64,000 nucleotides of DNA from an uncultured Caryophanales bacterium. GTDB lineage: Bacteria; Bacillota_I; Bacilli_A; RFN20; CAG-826. The DNA is taken from assembly GCA_902464635.1 (NCBI GenBank), contig CABQKC010000002.1, forward strand, positions 28,325 through 92,324, written 5' to 3'. Positions 17,379 through 27,252 of this stretch are shown here, one piece after another (the stretch's first letter is position 1; each line of letters begins with the position of its first letter). Below the pieces are notes generated by a model. It saw nothing but the letters and a program-made list of their open reading frames with translations, made no database searches and was not told the DNA's origin. The translations under genes and the position numbers were made by a program.

Positions 17379-19553
17379 ATGCATACCTTCGAGGACCTTA
17401 AGGCCTTGTATTATGTCTATATCAGCAATCCTAACGACAGGAAGATGATAGAAGACGCCTATTTATTTGCCAAAGCTAAACATGAAGGGCAATTTAGGAA
17501 ATCAGGCGAACCTTATATCCATCATCCAATCGAAGTTGCCTATATTTTAGCATCCCTCCAGTCCGGACCTGCCACAATTGCATCTGGACTTCTCCATGAT
17601 GTAGTGGAAGATACAGATGCGACAATCGAAGACATCGAGAAGATGTTTGGAGAAGATGTTGCCAAGATTGTAGATTCCCTTACTAAGATCCAAAGGATGA
17701 AATTATCCAAGATGACGGCTGAAGATTTCGAAGCCGAAGACCACCGAAAGATATTTTTAGGCATGGCAAGAGATGTCAGGGTCATCATTGTCAAGCTTGC
17801 CGATAGACTTCATAACCTTAGGACCTTGGATTCTCTTTCTCCTGAAAGACAAAAAGCCCTTGCTAAGGAAACAATCGAAGTATTTACCCCAATTGCCCAT
17901 AGGCTAGGTATCTATTCCGTTCAAAGCGAGATGGAAGATTTGTCCTTAAAATATCTAGAAAGGGATAAATATAATTCCATTTTAAAGTTAGTTAACGAGA
18001 AATACGAAAATAGAAAGCACTCCCTTGAATTATTGAAGAAAAGGATTGCCGATATTTTGCTTGAACACAATCTTCCTTGCAAAATGGAATCTAGGGTCAA
18101 ATCCATCTATTCCATCTACCGTAAGATGTATCAAAAAGGCCATAGCTTCGATGAAATTTATGATGTCTTGGCTATTAGAGTTATTACTAAGACTGTAATA
18201 AATTGTTATGAAATATTAGGTATTATCCATTCTACATATAAGCCAATTCCTGGTAGGTTTAAGGATTATATTGCCATGCCGAAGCCGAATATGTATCAAT
18301 CGTTACATACTTCGATTGTTTCTGGTGATGGTCAGATATATGAAATCCAAATAAGAACCGAAGAGATGGATCAAGTTGCCGAAAGTGGTGTTGCGGCCCA
18401 CTGGAAATATAAAGAAGGTGGCCATTATAATGCGAAGGATGAACAAAAAGAAATTGAGGAGCAACTTCATTGGTTTAGGGATTTTGTCTCTCTTTCTGGG
18501 GAACAAGATGGCACTGCTAGCGAATATATGGCTTCTCTTTCAAATGATATATTTGGGGCGAATGTCTATGTATTTACTCCTTTAGGTAAAGTTATTGATT
18601 TACCTGCTGGGGCAACTACTTTGGATTTTGCCTATAAAATCCATACAAAAGTAGGCGATAGTGCGATTGGGGCGGTAGTTAATGGGGTCCTTGTTCCTTT
18701 AAATACTGTCTTGAAAACTGGCGATGTCTGCGAGATTAGGACATCAAAGACTTCTTCTGGTCCGAATAATTCCTGGCTAGAAATTGCTAAGACATCTTCC
18801 GCTAAATCCCATATCAAAAAGGCGCTTCAGAAAAAAGATGCCGCCATCATGAAAGAAGAGAAAGTCAGGATTGGTAGGATTTCCTTACTCGATTCTTTTA
18901 AGTCGCAAGGATTTAATGAAGAAGAGACACTAAAATTAATAGATAATGATAAGCTCCGTAACGAATACCATTTCGATAATCTAGATGATTTGTTTGTCAT
19001 GGTCTCGCAAAAAAATCCAGCCCCTGGGACAATTCTTTCCTTCCTCCATATAAGAAAGAAACCTGGATTTGAATTCAAGAAGAAAAAAGACAATGTCAAT
19101 GATAATTCTTCTCCAGTCAATGTACCTGGTGGAAGTAGCGGGCTAGCTATATCTTTAGGCAAATGCTGCACCCCAATTCCAGGAGATGATATTGTTGGCT
19201 ATATCACTAAAGGAAAAGGAATTACTATCCACCGTAAGTCTTGCCCAAATATTGCAAACGAGCAAAAACGACTAATAGATGTATATTGGAAAGAAGACTT
19301 AGGAATATCTAGATATCCCGTAGATATCGAGGTTTATTCTAATGATAGGCCTGGATTATTAAATGATATATTGCAGGTAATGGCCTCTAAAGGCGTTGGC
19401 GTTACCGATTTAAAGGCCCACTTGATACAAGAAACACTAAATGACGTCGTTTCAATGACTATTACTGTTAGTGATGCGAAGGTGTTGAGCGATTGCTTTG
19501 CCTTGCTTCTAGGCATCAATGGTGTCTACTCTGTAGAAAGAGTGATTCATTGA
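17379..19553 (+). CDS. relA: Bifunctional (p)ppGpp synthetase/hydrolase
   Basis: 724 residues controlling the stringent response. Order: HD hydrolase (HHPIEVA, LHDVVEDT), RelA synthetase (VKSIYSIYRKM, YDVLAIRVI), TGS (TPLGKVIDLPAGAT) and C-terminal ACT (YSNDRPGLLNDIL). The hydrolase HD residues look intact, so it should both make and break (p)ppGpp. ATG 17379 is chosen because GGAGG sits 7 bases upstream. An in-frame ATG at 17325 lies only 8 bases from a -10 box and would add 18 residues from a near-leaderless mRNA. Confidence 0.93.
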   Translation: MHTFEDLKALYYVYISNPNDRKMIEDAYLFAKAKHEGQFRKSGEPYIHHPIEVAYILASLQSGPATIASGLLHDVVEDTDATIEDIEKMFGEDVAKIVDSLTKIQRMKLSKMTAEDFEAEDHRKIFLGMARDVRVIIVKLADRLHNLRTLDSLSPERQKALAKETIEVFTPIAHRLGIYSVQSEMEDLSLKYLERDKYNSILKLVNEKYENRKHSLELLKKRIADILLEHNLPCKMESRVKSIYSIYRKMYQKGHSFDEIYDVLAIRVITKTVINCYEILGIIHSTYKPIPGRFKDYIAMPKPNMYQSLHTSIVSGDGQIYEIQIRTEEMDQVAESGVAAHWKYKEGGHYNAKDEQKEIEEQLHWFRDFVSLSGEQDGTASEYMASLSNDIFGANVYVFTPLGKVIDLPAGATTLDFAYKIHTKVGDSAIGAVVNGVLVPLNTVLKTGDVCEIRTSKTSSGPNNSWLEIAKTSSAKSHIKKALQKKDAAIMKEEKVRIGRISLLDSFKSQGFNEEETLKLIDNDKLRNEYHFDNLDDLFVMVSQKNPAPGTILSFLHIRKKPGFEFKKKKDNVNDNSSPVNVPGGSSGLAISLGKCCTPIPGDDIVGYITKGKGITIHRKSCPNIANEQKRLIDVYWKEDLGISRYPVDIEVYSNDRPGLLNDILQVMASKGVGVTDLKAHLIQETLNDVVSMTITVSDAKVLSDCFALLLGINGVYSVERVIH

Positions 19554-19620
19554 TTAGTTGTAATTGTTAACTAGCCTCAGGAAGTCTATAATTATTAACG
19601 ACTAGAAAGGACTTTTTAGT

Positions 19621-20919
19621 ATGCAAATCAAAGGTGTTAAAGGTACTCATGATTTATATGGGGACGAAAGCTATTGCTATGACTACATAGAAAATATCTT
19701 CTCCATTGTTGCCGAACTTTATAATTACAAGAAAATCGAGACTCCATGTCTAGAATATACGGAAGTTTTCTCTAGGGGTACTGGTACTTCTAGCGATGTT
19801 GTCCGTAAGGAAATGTATACTTTCCTCGATAAGGGGGATAGAAGCGTGACACTTCGTCCTGAAGGGACAGCAGGTGTAATGAGGTCAATTGTCGAGAATA
19901 AGCTATATGCGACAAATGACTTGCCACTTAAAACATATTATGTCGGGCCTGTTTTTAGATATGAAAGGCCTCAACTTGGTAGATATAGGCAATTTTACCA
20001 GGCCGGGATTGAAGCAGTTGGGATCGATTCAAGCGAATTAGATGCCGAAGTCGTAGTATTTGCGATGAGAGTACTCGGCATGCTTGGATTTAATGGACTT
20101 AAGGTAAAAGTAAATACTTTGGGTGACAAAGAATCTAGATTAGCATACAAAGAAGCCCTGAAAGCCTATTTTGCCCCTAGAATCGAGTCTATGTGCGATG
20201 ACTGCAAGGAAAGACTTAAATTAAATCCACTTAGAATTCTTGACTGCAAGGTTGCTTCTGACCAAGAAATTGCTAAAGGCGCCCCAAAGATGAGGGATTA
20301 TTTATCCAAATCCAGCGAAGAAAGATTCTATCATACATTATCGATATTAAATGAAGTTGGAATCGAATATGAAATCGATGATTCTCTTGTCAGGGGACTA
20401 GATTATTATGGAGAAATAGTATTCGAAGTACATATGCTTTCTCCTACAGGAAAAGATTATGGGGCCTTGCTAGGTGGAGGACATTATGATGGACTCTTGT
20501 CTAGCTTTGATGGACCTAGCGATATCGATCACGGGGTTGGGTTTGCCCTTGGAATGGAAAGAATCTATTCTTTAATGAAGGAATTTGATTTATTAAAGGA
20601 TATCAAGCAAGAACTAGATATCTATTTAATGCCACTAGGAGAGAAGGCAATGGAATATTCTTTCTCCTTAGCAGAACAACTTAGATCACTTGGATATTCT
20701 ATTGATAGGCCATATAAAATGGCTAAATTAGGATCTTATTTCAAAAAAGCCGAGAGATCTAGAGCAAAACTGGCCTTGATATTTGGAGATGAGGAACTAG
20801 AAAAAGGCATAATCCAAATAAAAGATTTAGACAAGAAGGAACAAAAAGAAGTTTCCTTGGATAATCTAGATAAGGAACTAGACGAATTATTTAACGAAGA
20901 AGATCATCATCACGAATAA
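19621..20919 (+). CDS. hisS: Histidyl-tRNA synthetase
   Basis: A 432-residue class II synthetase. N-terminal KGTHDL, motif 2 region TLRPEGT, the histidine-binding signature LVRGLDYY, and GVGFALGMERI (motif 3) are all present. An AAAGGA RBS lies 11 bases upstream of ATG 19621. The 67-base leader is too short for a T-box. It is followed 8 bases later by aspS, the common hisS-aspS pair of Bacillota. The C-terminal His-rich end (EEDHHHE) is only a curiosity. Confidence 0.97.
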   Translation: MQIKGVKGTHDLYGDESYCYDYIENIFSIVAELYNYKKIETPCLEYTEVFSRGTGTSSDVVRKEMYTFLDKGDRSVTLRPEGTAGVMRSIVENKLYATNDLPLKTYYVGPVFRYERPQLGRYRQFYQAGIEAVGIDSSELDAEVVVFAMRVLGMLGFNGLKVKVNTLGDKESRLAYKEALKAYFAPRIESMCDDCKERLKLNPLRILDCKVASDQEIAKGAPKMRDYLSKSSEERFYHTLSILNEVGIEYEIDDSLVRGLDYYGEIVFEVHMLSPTGKDYGALLGGGHYDGLLSSFDGPSDIDHGVGFALGMERIYSLMKEFDLLKDIKQELDIYLMPLGEKAMEYSFSLAEQLRSLGYSIDRPYKMAKLGSYFKKAERSRAKLALIFGDEELEKGIIQIKDLDKKEQKEVSLDNLDKELDELFNEEDHHHE

Positions 20920-20927
20920 GGATATTT

Positions 20928-22667
20928 ATGGAAAGAACTGATTTTAACGGAAACCTAAGATTAAAAGACATCGGAAGAAAAGTTACTCTTCTAGGCTGGG
21001 TTGCCTCAAAAAGGAACCTTGGCGGGCTTCTTTTCATTGATTTAAGGGATTCGACTGGAATTGTTGGATGTACTGTACTTAACCCAGATTCGGTTCCTGA
21101 AATCAAAAATGAATATGTAGTGGAAGTCAAAGGGGAAGTCAAAAAGAAAGATACCCCAAATCCAAAGCTTAAGACTGGGGAAATAGAGGTAATCGTATCT
21201 TCCTTGAAAGTCATCAACAAGGCTGAACTTACCCCATTTATAATTGCAGACAAAACCGACGCTCTAGAAGATACTAGGCTTCAATATAGATATCTAGATT
21301 TAAGACGTCCTTGCTTGCTAAACAATCTAAAAATAAGAGCAGAAATAGTTAAATGCTTCCATTCTTATTTCGATGAACACGGGTTTTTAGAAGTAGAAAC
21401 CCCAATTTTGAATCTATCTTCTCCTGAAGGAGCTAGGGATTATCTAGTTCCATCAAGGACGAGAAAAGGCAGCTTCTATGCACTCCCTCAATCTCCTCAA
21501 TTATGGAAACAACTTTTAATGGTTGGGGGAATTGAAAGGTATTACCAAGTCGCTAAATGCTTTAGGGATGAGGATTTACGTGCCGATAGGCAACCTGAAT
21601 TCACCCAGCTTGACCTAGAAACTTCTTTCCTTGATATGGACCAACTTCTTTCCTTAATGGAAGGATTCCTAAAGAAGATGTTTAAAGATGTCGTTAATTA
21701 CGACTTGCCTTTACCTTTAAGAAGGATGAAATATTGGGATGCCATGGATAATTATGGCTCTGATAAGCCTGATACAAGATATGGATTATTGCTTAAAGAC
21801 ATTAAAGGAATAATGGGCAAGACTAGCTTCCCTGGATTTGAAAACAAGGAATTTATCAAATGCTTAGTAATTCCTAACCAGGCAAAAGTTACTTCTAGAA
21901 AAGTATTGGATGAGCTAAATATCGAAGCCAAGAAATTCAATTTGCCTTCCTTAATTGCCTTAAAATACGAGAATAATGCCTTAATTGGCTCATTTGCTGA
22001 TAAATTCATGGATGAAGAAACTAAATCTCAATTAGTTTCATTTCTAGAATTAAAAGAAGATGATTTGGTATTAGTTTCTTCTAGCGCCTATAGAAGAGAT
22101 ATAGATTTCGGACTAGGTGCCTTAAGAACCTTATATGGAAAGAAACTAAATCTAATTGATCCAAATTCATTCGATGTATTGTGGGTTGTTGACTTCCCGA
22201 TGTTTGATCCAATCGAAGGAGAGGAAGGCAAATACACTGCCGAACACCATCCATTCACTAGACCTAGGGATGAAGACTTGCCTTTATTAGACAGCAAGCC
22301 AGAAGAAGTCTTAGCCTATGCTTATGATATTATTATCAATGGATATGAAGCCGGTGGCGGAACTTTAAGAATCTATGACCACGATATCCAATGGAAGATA
22401 TTCAAGTTATTAGGGCTTTCTGATGAAGATGTCGCCGCCAAATTTGGTTGGTTCATCGATGCCTTCAAGTATGGGGCTCCGCCACATGGTGGTTTGGCCT
22501 TTGGACTTGATAGGCTTACTATGATCTTGGCCCACACCGATAATATTAGGGATGTCGAGGCTTTCCCAAAGAACCTCTCGGCCATTGACCCGATGTCACA
22601 TGCCCCATCTAAAGTTGACGAAGACCAATTAAAAGCGGTTGGAATCAAAGTCGATTTAGAAAAGTAA
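20928..22667 (+). CDS. aspS: Aspartyl-tRNA synthetase
   Basis: 579 residues. N-terminal anticodon-binding OB fold (VTLLGWVASKRNLGGLLFID), class II motif 2 (FRDEDLRADRQPEFTQ), the bacterial GAD insertion, and motif 3 GLAFGLDRL. The GAD domain marks the bacterial type. AAGGAT precedes ATG 20928 in the hisS-aspS operon. Confidence 0.97.
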   Translation: MERTDFNGNLRLKDIGRKVTLLGWVASKRNLGGLLFIDLRDSTGIVGCTVLNPDSVPEIKNEYVVEVKGEVKKKDTPNPKLKTGEIEVIVSSLKVINKAELTPFIIADKTDALEDTRLQYRYLDLRRPCLLNNLKIRAEIVKCFHSYFDEHGFLEVETPILNLSSPEGARDYLVPSRTRKGSFYALPQSPQLWKQLLMVGGIERYYQVAKCFRDEDLRADRQPEFTQLDLETSFLDMDQLLSLMEGFLKKMFKDVVNYDLPLPLRRMKYWDAMDNYGSDKPDTRYGLLLKDIKGIMGKTSFPGFENKEFIKCLVIPNQAKVTSRKVLDELNIEAKKFNLPSLIALKYENNALIGSFADKFMDEETKSQLVSFLELKEDDLVLVSSSAYRRDIDFGLGALRTLYGKKLNLIDPNSFDVLWVVDFPMFDPIEGEEGKYTAEHHPFTRPRDEDLPLLDSKPEEVLAYAYDIIINGYEAGGGTLRIYDHDIQWKIFKLLGLSDEDVAAKFGWFIDAFKYGAPPHGGLAFGLDRLTMILAHTDNIRDVEAFPKNLSAIDPMSHAPSKVDEDQLKAVGIKVDLEK

Positions 22668-22684
22668 TATATAATTATATATTA
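22665..22684 (+). repeat. 20-bp perfect AT palindrome over the aspS stop codon
   Basis: The 20 bases from 22665 are identical to their own complement and contain only A and T. It could be a weak stem-loop or simple composition. No T-tract follows. Confidence 0.35.
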
Positions 22685-22725
22685 ATACTACTAAATAAAT
22701 ACTATATAACTACTTGGAGGAAATT

Positions 22726-24714
22726 ATGGAATCAGTCAGAACAATGAAAGAAAGATCTAACCTATCCGTTGCTGCGCTTCGTGCCTTGGTCATCGATGAG
22801 ACCAACAAAGCCAAAAGCGGACACCCTGGAATGGCGCTAGATATTGCTCCTGCAATGTATGCCTTGTTTAGGGATCACTTAGTTGCGACCCCGAACCATC
22901 CTGACTGGGTCAATAGAGATAGATTCGTCCTCTCTAGTGGACACGTTTCCTCTTTGTATTATGCGATGCTCCATATCGCTGGATATGATGTCACCATGGA
23001 TGACTTAAAATCATTCAGGCAGCTTCATTCCCGCACTCCTGGGCACCCTGAAGTAGGTGTTACTAGCGGAGTCGATGCATCTAGCGGCCCCCTTGGACAA
23101 GGTATTGGACAAGCCGTTGGTATGGCAATAGCAGAAAAAACCATCTCTGCTAGCTATAAAGAAGGCAGCCGCATCATGAACCATTATACCTATTGTATCT
23201 GTGGTGATGGATGCCTAGAAGAAGGGATATCGCAAGAAGCAATTTCAATCGCAGGCCATAATAGGCTCAATAAATTGATTCTTATCTATGATGAAAATGG
23301 TTCGACTCTAGATGGGCCAACTTCGGATTCCCTTTCTGAAAACGTTAAATTGCGCTTCCTTTCAAGCGAATGGAACGTCCTCGAGGTAAATGATGGCAAT
23401 TCCATCCAATCAATCTCACAAGCCATTAGCAAGGCTAAAAGGAGCAAATGCTTCCCAACCTTAATAATCGTCCATACCAAGATTGGATATGGTTCCAAAA
23501 ACGAAGGAAGCCATGTAACTCACGGTGAACCTTTGGGCGAAGAAGATGGAAACAATGCCAAAAAGAAATTTGGCTATGATTATCCTGAATTTAGCGTTCC
23601 TAACGAAGTTTATGAAGATTTGAAATCTACATTCGTTGCTAGAGGCGAATCCGCTTATAAAGCCTATGCCGAGGAATTTGCCTCCTATAAGAAATTCCAT
23701 GAAGAAGATGCAAAGATGTTTTTGACTTCATTCGGAAATAAGTTTGCTTCATTGGCAAATAATATCGAGCCTATTGAATATAAAGAAGCCGAAGCAAGCA
23801 GGGCAACTTCTGGAAGATGTCTAACCTCTTTCTATAAGAGTGTCCCATTCCTATTTGGTGGATCAGCCGACGTAGCTGGATCTACTAAAACCAATATCAA
23901 GGAAGTTGAGATGTTTACAAATGCCAACCCTGATGGGCATGATATGCATTGGGGAATCCGTGAATTTGGCATGGCAAGTTGCTGCAATGGCATTGCCCTG
24001 CATGGCGGACTTAAGCCATATTGTGCCTGCTTCATGGTATTTGCTGACTATCTAAAGCCTGCGATTAGGATGGCGGCTTTGCAACATCTAAATGTTGTCT
24101 ATATCTTTACTCACGATTCAATTGCAGTTGGGGAAGATGGCCCAACCCATCAACCAATTGAACAATTAGCAATGTTAAGAAGCATTCCAAATATCAAGGT
24201 AATTAGACCAGCCGACCAAAAAGAAGTCATGGGAGCCTATAAAGAAGCCTTCCTATCTGATTTTGATGGACCGGTCTGCTTGATTTTATCTAGACAAAAC
24301 CTCCCATTGCTCTCTTCTAGCGATGAAAATAAAGTCAAAGAAGGCGGATATTTCATTTCTAAAAACAAAAATAGCGATTGCCTACTAATTGCAACTGGAA
24401 GCGAAGTTAGCCTTGCTATTGATGCTGCCTCGATTCTAAAAGAAAGAGGGATAGTTGCTGATATAATTAGCGCACCATGCCTAGAATCCTTATATAAAAA
24501 CAAGGAAATGATGGATAAAATCGAATCTTATCCATATGAAAAGCGTATTTCTATCGAAATGCTTTCTACCTTTGGCTGGGGAAAATTAGCTAAGCACAAC
24601 ATCGGTATCGATGATTTCGGCGCTTCTGGTAAGCCAGTTGATGTCTTATCTAATTTTGGCTTTACCAAAGAAGCAATCGCAGAGAAAGTTGCTCTTCTAT
24701 TATTAAAAAAGTAA
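22726..24714 (+). CDS. tkt: Transketolase
   Basis: A 662-residue thiamine-diphosphate enzyme of the non-oxidative pentose phosphate pathway. TPP/Mg2+ motif GDGCLEEGISQEA, N-terminal SGHPGMALD, central HDSIAVGEDGPTHQP, and a C-terminal domain ending in the transketolase fold. ATG 22726 is chosen because GGAGG lies 7 bases upstream; an apparent TTG start at 22714 is inside that RBS. With deoB and deoC elsewhere in the window, it can feed deoxyribose and ribose carbon into glycolysis. Confidence 0.96.
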   Translation: MESVRTMKERSNLSVAALRALVIDETNKAKSGHPGMALDIAPAMYALFRDHLVATPNHPDWVNRDRFVLSSGHVSSLYYAMLHIAGYDVTMDDLKSFRQLHSRTPGHPEVGVTSGVDASSGPLGQGIGQAVGMAIAEKTISASYKEGSRIMNHYTYCICGDGCLEEGISQEAISIAGHNRLNKLILIYDENGSTLDGPTSDSLSENVKLRFLSSEWNVLEVNDGNSIQSISQAISKAKRSKCFPTLIIVHTKIGYGSKNEGSHVTHGEPLGEEDGNNAKKKFGYDYPEFSVPNEVYEDLKSTFVARGESAYKAYAEEFASYKKFHEEDAKMFLTSFGNKFASLANNIEPIEYKEAEASRATSGRCLTSFYKSVPFLFGGSADVAGSTKTNIKEVEMFTNANPDGHDMHWGIREFGMASCCNGIALHGGLKPYCACFMVFADYLKPAIRMAALQHLNVVYIFTHDSIAVGEDGPTHQPIEQLAMLRSIPNIKVIRPADQKEVMGAYKEAFLSDFDGPVCLILSRQNLPLLSSSDENKVKEGGYFISKNKNSDCLLIATGSEVSLAIDAASILKERGIVADIISAPCLESLYKNKEMMDKIESYPYEKRISIEMLSTFGWGKLAKHNIGIDDFGASGKPVDVLSNFGFTKEAIAEKVALLLLKK

Positions 24715-24717
24715 AAT
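24712..24717 (+). promoter_or_regulatory. -10 box giving a leaderless asp23-family transcript
   Basis: TAAAAT lies exactly 6 bases before ATG 24724, overlapping the tkt stop codon, with no ribosome-binding site. A weak TTGCTC stands 17 bases upstream (24689-24694). Confidence 0.4.
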
Positions 24718-24723
24718 CTAATT

Positions 24724-25056
24724 ATGAAAAACTATGTAATGATAAATAATTATGGAAGATTGGGGACAATGGGCATTTCTACAAATGCCATTGCTTCAAT
24801 TGCCACCAAAGCGGTAAATTCCTTTAGGGGAGTATCCATTAAAAGCAAAAAAGCCTTATTTTCGGTTGATAAAGGGGTTAAGGTTACTTTAGGTAAAGAT
24901 GGCAGGGCTATCGTCAGCATCGATGTCATCCTTCCTTCTGATTCTCCAGTCAAGACTACTTGTCTAAATATCCAAAAGGAAGTAGCCTCGGCCATATCTT
25001 TAATGTGTGACACCGTCCCATATGATGTAAAAATTAAAGTTGTGAAGGTCGCATGA
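24724..25056 (+). CDS. Asp23/Gls24-family protein (YqhY-like)
   Basis: A 110-residue small protein of the Asp23/Gls24 family (YGRLGTMGISTNAIASIATKAV near the start). In many Bacillota this family sits beside nusB and the fatty-acid genes; YqhY members are linked to envelope stress and acetyl-CoA carboxylase control. Here it also precedes nusB, with one membrane-protein gene between. There is no RBS; a -10 hexamer is 6 bases from the ATG. The family is clear; the role is inference. Confidence 0.75.
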   Translation: MKNYVMINNYGRLGTMGISTNAIASIATKAVNSFRGVSIKSKKALFSVDKGVKVTLGKDGRAIVSIDVILPSDSPVKTTCLNIQKEVASAISLMCDTVPYDVKIKVVKVA

Positions 25057-25496
25057 GCCAAACTAGATTCGATAAAGCTCTTATCCGATATCAAAAATTC
25101 TCTTTGCTACCATTAATAATCTCTTTAGCATCGTTTTTTGCTAGCCTAGTCTATCATTTAGCCTCTAAACAAGGGGCTTTTCTAATGTTTTATTTCTTAA
25201 CTTACTGCTATTTTGATGTAGCTCTATTCTTTGTATTGTCTGGTTTGTTAATTTTAGTTGGGGCAATAGCAACATTATTTGCGGCAAAAGGAAGAGTCAT
25301 CTATTTAATTATATTTGCTTCCTTCTATTTTCTAGATTTCATCTCTATTTTCTTCTCTTCATTTACCGGAAATGAATCTAATTATGTAGCATCGATTTTA
25401 ATACATATAGTTGTTTTAATTCTGCTTGGATTAGGCATTTTCTTCTATTGTTTGGCTAAAAAAGAGCTAATCGAAGAAAAAAAGAAGTTAAAATAA
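25053..25496 (+). CDS. Four-helix membrane protein of unknown function
   Basis: 147 residues with hydrophobic segments at about 18-38, 45-72, 78-100 and 110-133 and a Lys-rich C terminus (KKELIEEKKKLK). No motif is recognised. It overlaps the Asp23-family gene by ATGA, so the two are translationally coupled. In other genomes Asp23-family proteins are tethered to the membrane by small partners such as AmaP, so a membrane-anchor role is possible but unproven. Confidence 0.6.
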   Translation: MSQTRFDKALIRYQKFSLLPLIISLASFFASLVYHLASKQGAFLMFYFLTYCYFDVALFFVLSGLLILVGAIATLFAAKGRVIYLIIFASFYFLDFISIFFSSFTGNESNYVASILIHIVVLILLGLGIFFYCLAKKELIEEKKKLK

Positions 25497-25559
25497 GAAG
25501 TTGATAATGAATTAAGAAAGCATAAATGGTAGAATTCCACCTTGTAAAAGGAAGTAATT

Positions 25560-26039
25560 ATGGACGAAGAACTTGATCTAACTGAACCTAGCAGCGAATT
25601 AGGAAGAAACAAACTCCAAAAAGTAACAATGGAAGTACTTTATGCCGTCTTGACCTATATTGATATGGGCGAACCGGTGGATGTTGAGAATATTATCTCT
25701 TCATTATTTGAAGAAGATTACGAAGATTGCCCATTTTTTACTAAAGCCGTCACGATTATGGCCATCAAGAAATATGATGAAATAATCAAGACTTTCAATG
25801 CGAATATGCGTAAATGGACATTTGATAGACTCAATAGAGTCGAACAGGCCATATTGATGCTTGCCTATGTTCATTTCTATTATGTCGAGCCAGATGTTGA
25901 CAAAAGTGTTGTCATCGACGTTGCCATCAAATTGGCAAAATCATATCTAGACATGGGATTTGACAAGGTCAAAAACAAGGAAAAGGGCGATTACCAGTTC
26001 GTAAATGCCATCCTTGATAAGACTTTGGTTAGGAAATAA
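25560..26039 (+). CDS. nusB: Transcription antitermination factor NusB
   Basis: A 159-residue all-helical RNA-binding factor that works with NusE (S10) on boxA RNA in rRNA operons. Family features: an N-terminal helix block and the C-terminal NRVEQAILMLAYVHF ... IDVAIKLAKSY ... FVNAILDKTL. It carries a short acidic N-terminal extension (DEELDLTEPSSE). RBS AAAGGAAG precedes ATG 25560. It heads the nusB-xseA-xseB-dxs operon typical of Bacillota. Confidence 0.9.
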   Translation: MDEELDLTEPSSELGRNKLQKVTMEVLYAVLTYIDMGEPVDVENIISSLFEEDYEDCPFFTKAVTIMAIKKYDEIIKTFNANMRKWTFDRLNRVEQAILMLAYVHFYYVEPDVDKSVVIDVAIKLAKSYLDMGFDKVKNKEKGDYQFVNAILDKTLVRK

Positions 26040-26040
26040 C

Positions 26041-27252
26041 ATGGAGAGTAAGGAGTTCCTCTCTATTACTGAATTCAATTCTAGAATCAAGGACTGCCTT
26101 GAGTCGAGCTCCTTATTTAAATTCGTCTATCTACGTGGAGAAATATCAAATTACAAGGTATATCCTTCTGGACATGCCTATTTTTCTTTAAAAGACGATA
26201 AATCGCTTCTTTCTGCGATGATGTGGTCAAATAGAAGAATGGGGCTTGCTTTTGAACCGAAAACCGGTGATGAAGTAATCGTATGTGGTTCGATAAATGT
26301 CTATCCTCCAAGGGGCTCATATTCTTTTATTGTCGATAAAATGGAGCTTTATGGACAAGGAAACGAAGCCTTGAAGTTAAAGCTATTATATGAAAAGCTA
26401 GCCGAGGAAGGACTTTTTGATCCTTCTAAAAAGAAGGGTATTCCTCTTTTTCCAAATAGGATTGGAGTCATTGCGGGGGCGAATTCGGCTGGCTTAAAAG
26501 ATATAGTCCATAATATTTGCCTTAGATATCCTTTGGTTCAAATATATGTTTTTCCTTCATTAGTTCAAGGAAAAGAGGCTCCTAAAGACTTGCTTAGGGC
26601 ATTAGAATTGGCATCTAAAGCAAATCTAGATACTCTTATCATAGGTAGGGGCGGGGGCTCTAGCGAGGATTTAAGCGCGTTTAACGATGAAAGCCTTATA
26701 AGAGCTCTCTATAAGTGTGAAATCCCTATTATTTCGGCTGTAGGGCATGAAATAGACACAACTCTTACTGATTTAGTTGCAGATAAAAGAGTTTCTACCC
26801 CGACAGGAGCCGCGGTTGCATCTACCCCAAATAAAGATGATTTGTTTATTAGGTTAGACCAATACCTAGAATCTATAACAAAAATAGTCTCTAATAAGAT
26901 TGATTTGTATTCATCTAAACTTGCTGGGTTGTCATCTAGACCATATTTCAAGGATCCTTCTGCTTTATATTCGCAGAAACTAGATTCCCTTTCTAAATTA
27001 GGACATAGGCTTGATTTAGCTTATAAAAATAGAATGGAAAAGGCGACTTCCAGGCTAGGCGAACTTCAAAATAGACTTAATTCACTTAACCCGGAAAACG
27101 TGATAAACAGGGGATATTCGTTAACTTTGAATAAAAATAATAAACCTATTCAGTCGATTGAAGATGTGCAGATAGGGGAAGAATTAATAACTAAGGTAAA
27201 AGGTGGTATAATCATCAATACAGTTAAAGACAAAAAGAAGGAGCAACAGTAA
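26041..27252 (+). CDS. xseA: Exodeoxyribonuclease VII large subunit
   Basis: 403 residues. N-terminal OB fold (FVYLRGEISNYKVYPSGHAYFSLKD), catalytic domain with IIGRGGGSSEDL and SAVGHEIDTTLTD, and a long helical C-terminal region that binds small subunits. It degrades single-stranded DNA from both ends. The start at 26041 (two bases after the nusB stop, AGGA upstream) matches the family N terminus better than the ATG at 26005, which lies inside nusB. Confidence 0.95.
   Translation: MESKEFLSITEFNSRIKDCLESSSLFKFVYLRGEISNYKVYPSGHAYFSLKDDKSLLSAMMWSNRRMGLAFEPKTGDEVIVCGSINVYPPRGSYSFIVDKMELYGQGNEALKLKLLYEKLAEEGLFDPSKKKGIPLFPNRIGVIAGANSAGLKDIVHNICLRYPLVQIYVFPSLVQGKEAPKDLLRALELASKANLDTLIIGRGGGSSEDLSAFNDESLIRALYKCEIPIISAVGHEIDTTLTDLVADKRVSTPTGAAVASTPNKDDLFIRLDQYLESITKIVSNKIDLYSSKLAGLSSRPYFKDPSALYSQKLDSLSKLGHRLDLAYKNRMEKATSRLGELQNRLNSLNPENVINRGYSLTLNKNNKPIQSIEDVQIGEELITKVKGGIIINTVKDKKKEQQ

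Noticed and set aside
19554..19620. T-box riboswitch upstream of hisS-aspS or glyS
   Set aside because: The leaders are 67 and 87 bases, too short for the T-box stem and antiterminator, and no T-box core sequence was seen.
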